Of a DNA stretch of 56,648 bases, positions 20,569 to 30,088 are shown piece after piece (positions within the stretch are counted from its first letter, which is position 1; each line of letters opens with the position of its first letter). Location of the stretch: assembly GCA_947446595.1 (NCBI GenBank), contig CANFGS010000012.1, positions 1 to 56,648 on the forward strand. Direction: 5' to 3'. This DNA is from Neisseriaceae bacterium (GTDB lineage Bacteria; Pseudomonadota; Gammaproteobacteria; Burkholderiales; UBA11063). Both the position numbers and the translations under genes were made by a program. Under the pieces are notes generated by a model. It made no database searches. It was given only the letters and a program-made list of their open reading frames with translations, and had not been told where the DNA came from.

Positions 20569-21157
20569 AATTAATAAAGGTATTGCAATGTTAGCCTCTT
20601 TGATGTGGTTAAATGGTTGTGGTATGACTAATGCCCCAGTTGTTGGTAGTGGTAAAGTTAGTTATGGTGATACTAATGCGGTTGAGACTGTTAATACTGA
20701 TTTTGGTTCGACTGACTTAAATATGGTAGCTCAAACTATGGCGGATGATTTGATCAAAACGGGAGCACTAAATGGTTGTAAAACATATACAGTATCAGCA
20801 GTTAGAAATAAGACTGATCAGTATATTGACACTGAGACTATTACTCAAAGTATCAAAACTCGTTTAATGAAGTCTAACCTAGTTACTTCTAAGTATGTAT
20901 TATCACAAGCTCAAATGCAAAATCAAACTGATGAGTTATCACGTCAAAACAATAGCGTACTATATAAAGATGCAACTAAAATGGGTCAGATGAAATCTGC
21001 ACAATGTAGACTTGACGGTTTTGTTAGTAGTATTAGTAAAACTAATGCTGATATGAAAGATGTCTTTTATCAATTTAATATGTCTTTAATTCAGGTTGAT
21101 GAAGGCACTGAATTATGGGCAAATGAGAAACAAATTCGTAAAACTAAAGTAAATTAA
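20561..21157 (+). CDS. lpoB: LpoB-like lipoprotein (PBP1b activator family)
   Basis: This 198-residue lipoprotein has a short signal and lipobox LNGC (Cys at residue 20). The mature part matches the LpoB/YcfM pattern: [13 protein letters not shown], then [18 protein letters not shown] and [12 protein letters not shown]. In E. coli, LpoB sits in the outer membrane and activates the PBP1b peptidoglycan synthase. An AGGAG site inside the end of ftsK supports this start. Overlap with ftsK suggests coupled expression, which would link septal DNA transport to wall synthesis. That link is inference. Confidence 0.78.
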   Translation: MIKINKGIAMLASLMWLNGCGMTNAPVVGSGKVSYGDTNAVETVNTDFGSTDLNMVAQTMADDLIKTGALNGCKTYTVSAVRNKTDQYIDTETITQSIKTRLMKSNLVTSKYVLSQAQMQNQTDELSRQNNSVLYKDATKMGQMKSAQCRLDGFVSSISKTNADMKDVFYQFNMSLIQVDEGTELWANEKQIRKTKVN

Positions 21158-21162
21158 TCCTT

Positions 21163-21184
21163 ATGCCATAGTGATCTATGGCAT
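21163..21184 (+). other. Perfect intergenic hairpin after lpoB
   Basis: ATGCCATA and TATGGCAT form a perfect 8-bp stem with a 6-base loop in the 42-bp gap between lpoB and the next gene. Only three T's follow, so it may be a weak terminator, an attenuator or an RNA processing site. Confidence 0.45.
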
Positions 21185-21199
21185 TTAATAGGTATTTAT

Positions 21200-21820
21200 A
21201 TGAAGAAGCTGGTGCTTTTTGTTTTAGCTATGTTGTATACAACGACTTCATTTGCTATTGCAAATATAGTTATGCCTGATCTGAAAATGGCAGGTGTTAT
21301 TAGTGAAAGTGGCGAATCTAATACTATTTTACAGCATAGTGTTACTAATTCGATATCCAAATTTAGTGCTAATATAAGAGGTGCATTAATTAAAACTGGT
21401 AACTTTAGAGTAGTTGATATTCTTAATGAATCTAATGAAAATAATTATCTATTAGTTGGTGAGATAAATTATATTGGTGAGAATGAAGATAGCTATCCTA
21501 TTAAAGATACTAACAATCTAACCAAGCAATATGTAGTTGAGGTTGAAGCGGATTTTAAATTAGTTAGGGTTAAAGATAATGTTATTATGGCTAATTTTAG
21601 TGCGACAGGTAGTAGTTCCGATGTCAAAATTGTATCATCAGTTAATAAATCAGATACAGGGTGGCATCATAATATTGGGGCATTAGTTCAAAATGCATCA
21701 ATTGATTTAGCGTCTAATGTAGTTGATGAAATGAATACCCAATATAATTTTATGATAACTAATGAAAAAAAATCCAAATCTGAAAGTGTGGTAGTTACAG
21801 ATGTTAAAGTTTACAACTAA
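21200..21820 (+). CDS. Secreted CsgG/LpoB-like periplasmic protein
   Basis: This 206-residue protein has a cleavable signal peptide (MKKLVLFVLAMLYTTTSFA) and no lipobox. The mature part shows the alternating pattern of the CsgG-like nucleotide-binding-type fold shared by LpoB and CsgG: IVMPDLKMAG, FSANIRGALIKTGNFRVVD, YLLVGEINYIG and ASIDLASNVVDEMN. It lies between an LpoB-type and a COG3014-type gene, as in the known lpoB-ycfL neighbourhoods. The last 20 bases overlap the next gene. Exact role unknown; an accessory to the envelope lipoproteins is inferred. Confidence 0.6.
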   Translation: MKKLVLFVLAMLYTTTSFAIANIVMPDLKMAGVISESGESNTILQHSVTNSISKFSANIRGALIKTGNFRVVDILNESNENNYLLVGEINYIGENEDSYPIKDTNNLTKQYVVEVEADFKLVRVKDNVIMANFSATGSSSDVKIVSSVNKSDTGWHHNIGALVQNASIDLASNVVDEMNTQYNFMITNEKKSKSESVVVTDVKVYN

Positions 21821-23171
21821 AAAATATCTAGCTTTAGTTATATGTTTACTAGTTTTTGGATGTGCGAATAATCCACTTAGTTCATATTCAAGTAATATGA
21901 CATCTACCATCACAAAGCTACAACAAGGTAATCTAAGTCAGTCAGAAGCTAAATTAACTAAGAGTAATAGCTTGTTGTATTATTTAGAGCATGGTACGCT
22001 TATGCGGATGTCGGTGAATTACTCACAAAGTAATAAAGACTTTACTAATGCACAGGGATTTATTGATGCATGGATTGATAGTTTCCATAATGGTACTTTG
22101 GGTAGCGCGAGTGATACTATGGAAGCAAGTCTTATTAATGATAAAGTACTTGATTATGTAGCTAAAGACTATGAAAAAGTAATGATACCAACTTACAAAT
22201 CACTAAATTTTATGTCGTTAAATGATATTGATTCTTCACGAGTTGAGATTATGCGGATGTATAATCTTGAAGATATAATTCAAAATTATAGAGATAGTCA
22301 ATACGCTAAAAGCGCTGAAGATGATAAAAGCACTCCCAAAGGATTTCCAAGCTATGATAAATTTCAAAGCGATAATCAAAACAAATATGATTTTGATGCT
22401 ATAAATTCTCCTGAGGTTCTGGCTCTTAAAAATAGTTATCAAAATGCCTTTAGTCATTATTTAGCTGGGTTTATATTTGAAGCTCGAGGTGAGATGAGTT
22501 TGGCACGTCCTGGCTACGTTAGAGCAGGGCAATTAAATCCAAATAATAAGATGATTTCACAAGCTATAGCTAATATCGATACTAAAAACTTACCAGATAA
22601 GAATAGCACAGATTTATTATTGGTAGAAGAGGTTGGTCATGCTCCGGAATTAAAGTCAGTGCAGTTTAGTATACCATTTACTACAAATCGTGGACAAACT
22701 AGTTGTATAAATGCGGTTACTATTTCTTTTCCAGAGCTTGTATTAAGTAAAGAGAATTATAAAAATATTAATTTATCTGTAGATGGTGTAATAGAACAAA
22801 CAACATTATTTACTGATTTTAATTTAATGGCGGCTCGTTATTTACATGATAATTTACCTAATATATTTTTAAGAAATATTATTAGGGCTGCCAAAGATAT
22901 TACATTACAACAAACATCATGTAGTGCTGGTGGTAGTATTGGTAGCTTACTTGCTGTTGTTGGTGGCATAGTTCTTGGTTCTGCTGATGAGAGGACTTGG
23001 TCACTACTTCCAAGTGCTATTAATGTCAAACGTATGAGGCTTAAAAAGGGTCCGCATGTGATTAGAGTGACTAATAATGGCAGAATGCATGAAACTAAGG
23101 TTAATTTGACGGGTAATTATGCTATTTTAAGTTATCGAGTAATTGGTTCAGAAGTTTATTTTAGCAATTAG
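21801..23171 (+). CDS. COG3014-like lipoprotein
   Basis: This 456-residue protein has a lipoprotein signal with lipobox VFGC. The mature part is largely helical and includes a TPR-like stretch (FSHYLAGFIFEARGEMSLARPGY has the family look). A small hydrophobic glycine-rich segment lies near residue 380. It resembles the uncharacterised COG3014 lipoproteins that accompany lpoB and ycfL. The function is not known. The start overlaps the preceding gene, with no clear ribosome site, so coupling is likely. Confidence 0.6.
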   Translation: MLKFTTKKYLALVICLLVFGCANNPLSSYSSNMTSTITKLQQGNLSQSEAKLTKSNSLLYYLEHGTLMRMSVNYSQSNKDFTNAQGFIDAWIDSFHNGTLGSASDTMEASLINDKVLDYVAKDYEKVMIPTYKSLNFMSLNDIDSSRVEIMRMYNLEDIIQNYRDSQYAKSAEDDKSTPKGFPSYDKFQSDNQNKYDFDAINSPEVLALKNSYQNAFSHYLAGFIFEARGEMSLARPGYVRAGQLNPNNKMISQAIANIDTKNLPDKNSTDLLLVEEVGHAPELKSVQFSIPFTTNRGQTSCINAVTISFPELVLSKENYKNINLSVDGVIEQTTLFTDFNLMAARYLHDNLPNIFLRNIIRAAKDITLQQTSCSAGGSIGSLLAVVGGIVLGSADERTWSLLPSAINVKRMRLKKGPHVIRVTNNGRMHETKVNLTGNYAILSYRVIGSEVYFSN

Positions 23172-23172
23172 G

Positions 23173-23285
23173 GCATGGATCCCAAACTCTATACGAACAG
23201 CAAAATGTTTGTGTTTGGGATGACGAAGTGTAGATGTCGAAGCAGCAGTATAATCGTCATCGAAGCAGGAGCTTGGGATCCATGC
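23173..23285. repeat. Dispersed palindromic hairpin repeat, pair 1
   Basis: The gap between the COG3014-like gene and ycfL is almost filled by two hairpin units in opposite directions. The outer ends form a perfect 13-bp inverted repeat (GCATGGATCCCAA at 23173-23185 and TTGGGATCCATGC at 23273-23285). Unit 1 reads GCATGG, ATCCCAAAC, loop, GTTTGGGAT, GACG (23173-23225). Unit 2 is the reverse form, CGTC to CCATGC (23255-23285), with a less perfect stem. The same family recurs at 29927-30088 and 30991-31106. Confidence 0.85.
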
Positions 23286-23323
23286 ACTTGCACCAAAAGT
23301 TTATATTTATTAAGGAGTAATAT

Positions 23324-23710
23324 ATGTTAAAAAAAGTTGTTATATCGGTTGGTTTGTTAGGAAGTCTGGTTGCTTGTGGAAGCACTAGTACGATTAAAAG
23401 TAAAACTGATGTTATTGGTGAAGTAAAAAATATCGAAATTACTGATTTACGCACCAAAAGAGTAAATGGTGTTTTTATAGCTCAGGCTACTATTATCAAT
23501 GACTCAAATGATACACCACAAGATATTTACTATCGTTGTCATTTTTATGATTCAAATAAATTTGATTTAAGTGGACAAGTGCAATGGACACCATTACAGA
23601 TTTATGGTGGACAGTCTCAAACTGTTGAGTGTTCTTCAAATTCAGATCAAGTTAGTGATTTTAGAGTTGAAATTAGTTCAACTGGTGCTAGTGTGAAAGT
23701 TTATAAATAA
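23324..23710 (+). CDS. ycfL: YcfL-family lipoprotein (DUF1425)
   Basis: This 128-residue lipoprotein has lipobox LVAC. The mature part fits the YcfL family: VKNIEITDLRTKRVNGVF, AQATIINDSNDTPQDIYYR, FYD and WTPLQIYGGQ, an all-beta pattern. In E. coli ycfL lies next to lpoB; its function is not established. An AAGGAG site precedes the ATG. It is split from the COG3014-like gene by a 152-bp gap holding hairpin repeats. Its stop overlaps the next start as TAATG. Confidence 0.78.
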   Translation: MLKKVVISVGLLGSLVACGSTSTIKSKTDVIGEVKNIEITDLRTKRVNGVFIAQATIINDSNDTPQDIYYRCHFYDSNKFDLSGQVQWTPLQIYGGQSQTVECSSNSDQVSDFRVEISSTGASVKVYK

Positions 23711-24870
23711 TGTCTGAGACCAGATTCATTCCTTTTGCTCTTCCTGATATTGGGGAGGAAGAGATTGCGGCAGTTGTAAATACTCTGCGATCTGGTTGGG
23801 TTACAACTGGTCCATCGACATTAGAATTTGAAAAGAAGTTTGCTTCATACATTGGTGGCGGTGTTGATGCTATTGCGGTTAATTCAGCAACAGCAGGACT
23901 GCATCTCGCTCTTGAAGCATGCGGGATAAAAGAGGGGGACGAAGTAATAGTACCAACGCTTACTTTTACTGCAACTGCAGAAGTGGTTAGGTATTTGGGT
24001 GCTGACCCTATATTTGTTGATTGTGATTTAAATACATTGTGTCTTGATATTAGTCAAATAGAGAGTAAAATCACCAAAAAAACCAAAGCTATTATTCCGG
24101 TACATATTGGTGGATTGCCATGTGATATGGAAGCTATACTTACTATAGCCAAAAAACATAATCTTCGTGTGATAGAAGATGCTGCACATACTTGCCCAAG
24201 TAAAATTAATAATGTAATGATAGGGCAGCATGATAGTGATGCTATAGTATATAGTTTTTATGCTAATAAAACTATTACAACTGGTGAGGGCGGGATGATA
24301 GTTAGTAAAAACCCAGAAATTATTAAGCGTTGTAAAGTAATGAGGCTACATGGCATCAGTCGTGATGCTTTTGATAGATTTACTTCCAAAACTCCAGCTT
24401 GGTATTATGAGATTATTGCTCCGGGGTTTAAATACAACCTAAGTGATATAGCTAGTAGTATTGGTATTTGTCAGTTGGCTAAGGCTGATAAATTCCAGTT
24501 AATTCGCCAAAAAATAGCCCAAAGGTATTTAAGCGAACTAACAGATTTACCGCTTATTTTGCCACCTAATATTAAAAACTCTGCAACAGATTTGCATTCA
24601 TGGCATTTATTTTGTTGCCAGTTAAATACTGATAAAATATCGCGGAATGACTTTATACAAATTATGAGTGATAAAGGTATTGGAACGTCAGTTCATTATA
24701 TCCCTCTTCATATGCAGCCGTATTGGAAAGAGCGATATAGTTTGGAAGATGTTCATTTTCTGAATGCAACGAAATATTATAAAAATGCGGTATCTATTCC
24801 ACTATATACCAAAATGACTGATGATGACCAAGCGTATGTTATTCATACTATCAAAGAAATACTTAGCTAA
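23710..24870 (+). CDS. DegT/DnrJ/EryC1/StrS-family nucleotide-sugar aminotransferase
   Basis: This 386-residue PLP enzyme aminates a keto-sugar nucleotide. Motifs: RSGWVTTGPSTLEFEKKF at the N-terminus, EDAAHTCPS binding PLP, and the Schiff-base Lys187 in SFYANKTITTGEGGM. It resembles PglE/PseC/ArnB-type enzymes that make 4-amino sugars for glycans. The sugar cannot be told from sequence. It is coupled to ycfL upstream and to a phosphoglycosyl transferase downstream, both by 1-base TAATG overlaps. No dehydratase or acetyltransferase of the pathway is adjacent. Confidence 0.88.
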   Translation: MSETRFIPFALPDIGEEEIAAVVNTLRSGWVTTGPSTLEFEKKFASYIGGGVDAIAVNSATAGLHLALEACGIKEGDEVIVPTLTFTATAEVVRYLGADPIFVDCDLNTLCLDISQIESKITKKTKAIIPVHIGGLPCDMEAILTIAKKHNLRVIEDAAHTCPSKINNVMIGQHDSDAIVYSFYANKTITTGEGGMIVSKNPEIIKRCKVMRLHGISRDAFDRFTSKTPAWYYEIIAPGFKYNLSDIASSIGICQLAKADKFQLIRQKIAQRYLSELTDLPLILPPNIKNSATDLHSWHLFCCQLNTDKISRNDFIQIMSDKGIGTSVHYIPLHMQPYWKERYSLEDVHFLNATKYYKNAVSIPLYTKMTDDDQAYVIHTIKEILS

Positions 24871-25475
24871 TGCTAGTGAAGCGTTTTTTTGATATTGTTT
24901 TTTCTATGCTTGGCTTGATAATTCTTAGCCCATTTTTTATAATTATTGCAATTTTAATCAAATCTACCAGCCGTGGCGAAGTTTTTTTTAGGCAAACCCG
25001 TGTTGGCATTCATGGTAAATATTTTCGTATCCACAAATTTAGGACTATGGTAGTTAATGCAGAATCGCTAGGGCTTAAAATCACTGTTGGTGATGATGTT
25101 AGAATTACTTCTATTGGTAAATTTTTAAGAAAATATAAACTCGATGAGTTACCTCAGTTGATAGATGTTGTATTAGGTACTATGTCACTCGTGGGGCCAC
25201 GCCCTGAAGTTCCTGAATATGTAGAGTTATACCCAGAAGAGGTAAAAAAAATAGTCTTGTCAGTTCGCCCAGGAATTACGGATTGGTCGTCTATTATCAT
25301 GATTGATGAAAGCGAGCAATTAGCAAAAAATAGTGACCCTAAAACTAGCTATATCAATGATATTATGCCTAAAAAACTTGCCTACGCTGTAAAATATGTA
25401 AAAAATCGTTCTTTCTTTCAAGATTGTTTGATAATCCTTGCAACAATTAAAAACATAATCATCCGCCACAAATAA
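24870..25475 (+). CDS. Small membrane phosphoglycosyl transferase (PglC/WcaJ C-terminal type)
   Basis: This 201-residue protein has the bacterial sugar transferase domain. It has one N-terminal re-entrant membrane helix (FFDIVFSMLGLIILSPFFII), the motif FFRQTRVGIHGKYF, and KFRTM followed by LDELPQLIDVVLGTMSLVGPRPE in two adjacent blocks. The size equals the minimal monotopic enzymes such as PglC, which move a sugar phosphate from UDP-sugar to undecaprenyl phosphate. With the aminotransferase before it, it may start an O-glycan or surface polysaccharide; the product is unknown. Confidence 0.88.
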   Translation: MLVKRFFDIVFSMLGLIILSPFFIIIAILIKSTSRGEVFFRQTRVGIHGKYFRIHKFRTMVVNAESLGLKITVGDDVRITSIGKFLRKYKLDELPQLIDVVLGTMSLVGPRPEVPEYVELYPEEVKKIVLSVRPGITDWSSIIMIDESEQLAKNSDPKTSYINDIMPKKLAYAVKYVKNRSFFQDCLIILATIKNIIIRHK

Positions 25476-25505
25476 TGTATTTGCTAAAATTGATAGAGTG
25501 ATTTC

Positions 25506-25514
25506 TGATATAAT
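25506..25514 (+). promoter_or_regulatory. Extended -10 promoter of hemA
   Basis: TGATATAAT is a perfect extended -10 with no clear -35, about 36 bp before the hemA start. The 17 bases TGATTTCTGATATAATA (25499-25515) recur exactly upstream of ppsR (34752-34768). Confidence 0.65.
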
Positions 25515-25550
25515 ATAGTGCTATATTATTACAACGATAGAATTATAAAA

Positions 25551-26807
25551 ATGAAATCCCAGCTCCCTTTTGTTTTTGGTTTGAATTACTCTAGCTCTGG
25601 TTTTGAGATTAGAGAAAAACTGGCATTCTCACGTGAAGAAATACCATCAGTACTAAGTAGGCTTCAAAGTTCAGGTATTACTCGTGAGATTGTTATACTA
25701 TCTACTTGTAATCGCACTGAGGTTTTTTGTATTACTCATGATATTGATTTTGTGATTAATGCTATTTGTGATATTAAAAATGTTTGCCCACGAACTCTAA
25801 AAAACCACTGTTATGTTTACTCGGGTGATGCGTGTGCTAACCATCTATTTCGTGTGGTATCAGGTCTTGAGTCTATGGTTTTGGGTGAAACTGAGATAGT
25901 TGCACAGGTAAAAGATGCTATTAATTTAGCAACTAATGCAAATAGTATAGGTACTATGTTACTTTCAGTATTTCAGATGGCTCTTGCTGTAGAGAAAGAT
26001 GTTAGAAATGCTACCGAAATCAATAATATCGCAATATCAATGGGTCATGCCCTTGTAAATCTTGTGACGACTAGCTTTCCTAATTTAGAACAACAAAGTA
26101 TTTTATTTATAGGTGCTGGAGATATGATGCAGCAGCTAGCACCACACTTTAAAAATATTAATCTAGCTAAAAAAACAATAATTAATCGTACATTAGACAA
26201 AGCTCGGCTATTATCAAATCGCTTAGATGCTGGGTATAATTCACTAGATAAACTGAGTGATATTGTTGAAGAATACTCGATAATTATAGCTTGTGCAGGT
26301 GGGACTGATACAATACTTAATGAAGAAATACTAAAAGCTAAAATAAATGGTAAAAACCTTTTGATAATTGATTTATCTATGCCTTTAATTACAAGTATTT
26401 CATTAAGAAATTACCCAAATATTACTGTTTTAACTATTGATGATATCGCCAAAATAGTTGATGTAGGGATTGAAAAGCGAAAACTAGCAGCCCTTGAAGC
26501 ATCAAATATAATCGAATCTAAGGTAGTTGAATACCAGAACTGGTTAAAAAAACGTGGTTTGACACCAGTTATTAGAGCGCTTAGAGAAAATGCAGATGAA
26601 ATCCGTCAAGAAGTTCTGAGTTATGCAGAAAAACAGTTAGAAAATGGTGAATCACCATACGATGTTCTAAGATCTCTATCAATTAAACTTACCAATAGAT
26701 TAATTCACAGTCCAACTGTTAACTTGTGTTCAAGCGAAGATAAAAAGCAAGAAGAGATAGCTGGGCTTATAACTTACTTATATGATTTAGAAATACAGGC
26801 AAATTGA
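25551..26807 (+). CDS. hemA: Glutamyl-tRNA reductase
   Basis: This 418-residue enzyme reduces Glu-tRNA to glutamate-1-semialdehyde, the first step of C5 haem synthesis. Catalytic Cys53 is in [10 protein letters not shown]. The NADPH-binding block is [14 protein letters not shown], and a C-terminal dimerisation helix follows. I use the ATG at 25551 since it gives the usual start ([13 protein letters not shown]). A GTG at 25518 would add 11 unrelated residues and lies only four bases after the -10. prfA starts one base after its stop, a common arrangement. Confidence 0.95.
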   Translation: MKSQLPFVFGLNYSSSGFEIREKLAFSREEIPSVLSRLQSSGITREIVILSTCNRTEVFCITHDIDFVINAICDIKNVCPRTLKNHCYVYSGDACANHLFRVVSGLESMVLGETEIVAQVKDAINLATNANSIGTMLLSVFQMALAVEKDVRNATEINNIAISMGHALVNLVTTSFPNLEQQSILFIGAGDMMQQLAPHFKNINLAKKTIINRTLDKARLLSNRLDAGYNSLDKLSDIVEEYSIIIACAGGTDTILNEEILKAKINGKNLLIIDLSMPLITSISLRNYPNITVLTIDDIAKIVDVGIEKRKLAALEASNIIESKVVEYQNWLKKRGLTPVIRALRENADEIRQEVLSYAEKQLENGESPYDVLRSLSIKLTNRLIHSPTVNLCSSEDKKQEEIAGLITYLYDLEIQAN

Positions 26808-26808
26808 A

Positions 26809-27888
26809 ATGAATAAAAGTGTATATGAAAAACTTGATAAATTAGAAAAACGGTTATTTGAGGTATCGGATTTATTGGTTCAGCCAGAAGTAACTAATAA
26901 TATTGAAGAGTACAAAAAGTTAAATAAAGAATATTCTGATTTATCTCCTGTTGTTGCAGCTTTTAAGTCATTTGTCGCAGCAAATAATGACCTAGATACA
27001 GCACTGCTTTTATTATCTGATCCAGATATGAAGGATTTTGCGCAATTAGAACTAGATAGTGCAAAAGAAAAAATTGAAATTTTGGAGTTGGAAATCCAAA
27101 AACTTTTACTACCTAAAGACCCTAATGATGAAAAAAATATCTATCTTGAAATAAGAGCTGGTACTGGAGGAGATGAGTCAGCGCTATTTTCTGGGGATTT
27201 ATTTAGAATGTACTCACGCTTTGCTGAGCGTAATAATTGGCAAATTGAAGTTATATCAGAGTCACCATCTGATATGGGTGGCTATAGGGAGATTATTGCT
27301 AGAATTATAGGGCAAGGTGCTTACTCTAAATTAAAATTTGAATCAGGTGCTCATAGAGTGCAACGTATCCCTGTTACTGAGTCGCAAGGGCGTATTCATA
27401 CCTCAGCTTGTACCGTTGCTGTTATGCCGGAAACTGATGAGCTAGAGGCGGTTAAAATTAATCCAGCAGATCTAAAAGTAGATACATATCGTGCTTCAGG
27501 TGCTGGTGGACAACATATTAATAAAACAGATTCGGCTATTAGGATTACCCATCTACCAACTGGTATCGTTGTCGAATGTCAAGACGATAGATCTCAACAT
27601 AAAAACCGTGCTCGAGCAATGTCATTACTTGCTACAAAAATAAATGATGTGCAAGAAGCAGCACAACAAGCTGAGTTATCAGCAGAGAGAAAAAGTTTAG
27701 TTGGAAGCGGTGATAGGTCAGAGAGAATTAGGACTTATAATTTTCCGCAAGGGCGTATGACTGATCATAGAATAAACCTTACATTATATAAACTAGAAAT
27801 GATAATGGATGGTGATTTATATGAACTAACAGATGTATTAATGGCAGAACATCAAGCTAAATTATTGGCTCGTGTAGAGGGGGAGTAG
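26809..27888 (+). CDS. prfA: Peptide chain release factor 1
   Basis: This 359-residue factor ends translation at UAA and UAG. The GGQ motif is at residues 233-235 ([15 protein letters not shown]). The stop-codon recognition region lies upstream and [15 protein letters not shown] is near the C-terminus. Length is typical for RF1. The prmC (hemK) methyltransferase that usually follows and modifies the GGQ glutamine is absent here; a HAD gene follows with no gap. Confidence 0.97.
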   Translation: MNKSVYEKLDKLEKRLFEVSDLLVQPEVTNNIEEYKKLNKEYSDLSPVVAAFKSFVAANNDLDTALLLLSDPDMKDFAQLELDSAKEKIEILELEIQKLLLPKDPNDEKNIYLEIRAGTGGDESALFSGDLFRMYSRFAERNNWQIEVISESPSDMGGYREIIARIIGQGAYSKLKFESGAHRVQRIPVTESQGRIHTSACTVAVMPETDELEAVKINPADLKVDTYRASGAGGQHINKTDSAIRITHLPTGIVVECQDDRSQHKNRARAMSLLATKINDVQEAAQQAELSAERKSLVGSGDRSERIRTYNFPQGRMTDHRINLTLYKLEMIMDGDLYELTDVLMAEHQAKLLARVEGE

Positions 27889-28536
27889 ATGATAGATAAA
27901 AAGATTATCAACCCTAAAGATATTGTTGCATATTTCGACTTTGATGGCACTATTACCAATCGCGATACATTTATACCATATTTATATTTTGTTGTTGGAT
28001 TCAAGGGCTTTTTTGTTAATATTCACCGCTTGATTCCAATTACTATAATGTACCTATTTAAGATTATAACTAATGAAATGGCTAAAGAAAGAACGCTTAG
28101 TGTGCTTTTAAAAGGGTATTCTGAGGAATTGCTAAATAAAAAAGCTCGAGTATTTGCAAGAAAAACACTTGATAGCTATATAATGCCGAAGGTTTATTCC
28201 AAACTTGAGTATCATTTGGAACATGGGCATAGCGTTATTTTGGTCAGTGCTAATCTTGCTCTATATCTTAATTACTGGGCAAAGAGGCATAATATTGATC
28301 ATGTAATTGCAACTGAGATTGAGTTTATTAATGATAAGTGTACGGGCAAGCTAAAAACTCGTAATTGCTATGGAGTACAGAAGGTTATTAGAATTACTGA
28401 GTTTTTGAAGACTAATAAATTTAGTTATAGTTATGGCTATGGTAATTCTCATGGTGATTATGAGCTTCTTAATTTTGTAAATGAGGGATATTTTGTAAAT
28501 GGTGAAGAAATTACGCCGTGGGACAAAAGCTTGTAA
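27889..28536 (+). CDS. HAD-IB family phosphatase
   Basis: This 215-residue HAD hydrolase has motif I YFDFDGTITNRDT (nucleophile Asp about residue 17), motif II VILVSANLAL, and motif IV YGNSHGDYELL. A hydrophobic cap follows motif I. It resembles the SerB-like HAD-IB group that includes PgpC/CicA-type proteins, which act on small phosphomonoesters or phosphatidylglycerol phosphate. The substrate is unknown. The gene abuts prfA and overlaps rsmG by TAATG. Confidence 0.8.
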   Translation: MIDKKIINPKDIVAYFDFDGTITNRDTFIPYLYFVVGFKGFFVNIHRLIPITIMYLFKIITNEMAKERTLSVLLKGYSEELLNKKARVFARKTLDSYIMPKVYSKLEYHLEHGHSVILVSANLALYLNYWAKRHNIDHVIATEIEFINDKCTGKLKTRNCYGVQKVIRITEFLKTNKFSYSYGYGNSHGDYELLNFVNEGYFVNGEEITPWDKSL

Positions 28537-29141
28537 TGCAAGATATACTTCGTAATGGAATAATAGAGCTTGGATTAACTCCTGATGAAACTAAAATCGA
28601 TAAACTATTGTCTTATATAGAGTTACTTAAAAAATGGAATAAAACCTATAGTCTAACAAGTGTTACTGATTTAGAGCAAATTATTATTTATCATTTGCTA
28701 GATGGCCTAACTACTATTTCGTATATTAATGAATTTAATTCAATAATTGACATAGGTAGTGGCATGGGTGTGCCTGGGGTTATAATTGCTATTTGGTGTC
28801 CTGATAAAAAAATCTCATTACTAGATAGTAATCATAAAAAAACTGCATTTTTAAAGCAGGTGGTTATTGAGCTTGGGTTATCAAATATAGATGTTATTTG
28901 TTCTAGGGTTGAGGACTATAATCCTATAGTACCTTATGACTTGGCTATATCGAGGGCTTTTAGTAGCGGTAAACTATTTATTGATTTAGCAAAGCATTTG
29001 GTTAATGGAGTGTTAATGCTTATGAAGAGCATTAAGATAGATAATGAAACTGATCAAATACTTAATTATAAGTATAATGTAATTGAACTAAATTTGCCAT
29101 TTGGTGTTGATAAACGTTATTTGTTAGAGATAGAAATATAA
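28536..29141 (+). CDS. rsmG: 16S rRNA m7G527 methyltransferase RsmG
   Basis: This 201-residue SAM-dependent enzyme (GidB) methylates G527 of 16S rRNA. The pattern LKKWNKTYSLTSV, the SAM motif IIDIGSGMGVPGVIIA and ISRAFSS are typical. I take the ATG at 28536, overlapping the upstream stop as TAATG; a GTG at 28518 would extend it by six residues without a ribosome site. rsmG next to parA-parB is the classic arrangement near the replication origin. It is somewhat shorter at the C-terminus than E. coli RsmG. Confidence 0.9.
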   Translation: MQDILRNGIIELGLTPDETKIDKLLSYIELLKKWNKTYSLTSVTDLEQIIIYHLLDGLTTISYINEFNSIIDIGSGMGVPGVIIAIWCPDKKISLLDSNHKKTAFLKQVVIELGLSNIDVICSRVEDYNPIVPYDLAISRAFSSGKLFIDLAKHLVNGVLMLMKSIKIDNETDQILNYKYNVIELNLPFGVDKRYLLEIEI

Positions 29142-29914
29142 TGCAAGGAAAAATAATTGCGGTTGCTAATCAAAAAGGTGGTGTTGGTAAAACTACTACG
29201 GTAGTTAATCTAGCAACTAGTCTTGTGGGGCAAAGAAAAAAAGTACTAGTTATCGATCTTGATCCTCAAGGTAATGCTACAACAGGTAGTGGAGTTGAAA
29301 AGAATAAACTAAAACTATCAACCTATGATGTATTAATAAATGGAACAGACGTAGAGTCGTGTATAGTAAGGTCGAGAAGCTGTGGTTTTGATATACTTCC
29401 TAGTAATAGGAATCTAGCTGGTGCTGAAATTGAACTTGTGGAGTTTAAAAAACGTGAGTATCGTCTAAAGAAAGCTATTGCAACAGTTATTGATAAATAC
29501 GATATTGTACTTATAGACTGCCCACCATCTCTTAGTTTGCTTACTATTAATGGACTTGCAGCAGCTAATTTTCTTTTAGTACCAATCCAGTGTGAGTATT
29601 ATGCACTTGAAGGGCTTTCTGATTTATTAAATACGGTTGAGCGGATAAATTCGGCTATTAATCCAGAATTAGTGCTTTTAGGGTTAATTAGGACTATGTT
29701 TGATGGGCGAAACAATCTAGCAACGCAGGTGTCAGATGAGTTGATAAAACATTTTAGTACTAAGGTTTTTGCAACTGTTGTACCTAGAAATGTTCGCTTA
29801 GCTGAAGCTCCAAGTTTTGGTACGTCGGCAGTTGCACTAGATAGAACAGCTTCAGGGGCTGAAGCGTATATTTCAATAGCGAAAGATTTGGTAAAGCGTT
29901 TAAATAGCAAGTAG
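29141..29914 (+). CDS. parA: Chromosome partitioning ATPase ParA
   Basis: This 257-residue ParA/Soj ATPase has the deviant Walker A KGGVGKTTTVVNLA, DLDPQGNATTGSG, and DCPPSLSLLTINGL. It positions ParB-parS complexes and so the chromosome origin. The length and lack of an N-terminal HTH mark it as chromosomal type. It overlaps rsmG by one base. Unusually, parB is not directly coupled but lies 205 bp on, beyond a block of hairpin repeats. Confidence 0.95.
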   Translation: MQGKIIAVANQKGGVGKTTTVVNLATSLVGQRKKVLVIDLDPQGNATTGSGVEKNKLKLSTYDVLINGTDVESCIVRSRSCGFDILPSNRNLAGAEIELVEFKKREYRLKKAIATVIDKYDIVLIDCPPSLSLLTINGLAAANFLLVPIQCEYYALEGLSDLLNTVERINSAINPELVLLGLIRTMFDGRNNLATQVSDELIKHFSTKVFATVVPRNVRLAEAPSFGTSAVALDRTASGAEAYISIAKDLVKRLNSK

Positions 29915-29926
29915 TGCAAGTTTTTT

Positions 29927-30088
29927 GTCATCCCAAATAAAGTGGTGATGACAGTTTTCTCGTCATCCCAAACATGGACAGTTTGCTGTTTCGGCACGAG
30001 TTTGGGATCCATGCCCTATAAATGCTCATCTGCACTATAATGCAGTATTAGAGCAAGAGCATGGATCCCATCCTACTATGGGATGACC
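29927..30088. repeat. Dispersed palindromic hairpin repeats between parA and parB
   Basis: Three units fill the parA-parB gap. A partial unit has GTCATC (29927) and GATGAC (29947). A full reverse unit runs CGTC, ATCCCAAAC, loop, GTTTGGGAT, CCATGC (29961-30014). A forward unit runs GCATGG, ATCCCAT, short loop, ATGGGAT, GACC (30059-30088). GCATGGATCCCA and TGGGATCCATGC again form a long inverted pair, here 44 bases apart. Confidence 0.85.

Noticed and set aside
28518-28535. GTG-initiated extension of rsmG
   Set aside because: No ribosome site; ATG at 28536 fits the TAATG overlaps seen at several junctions here.
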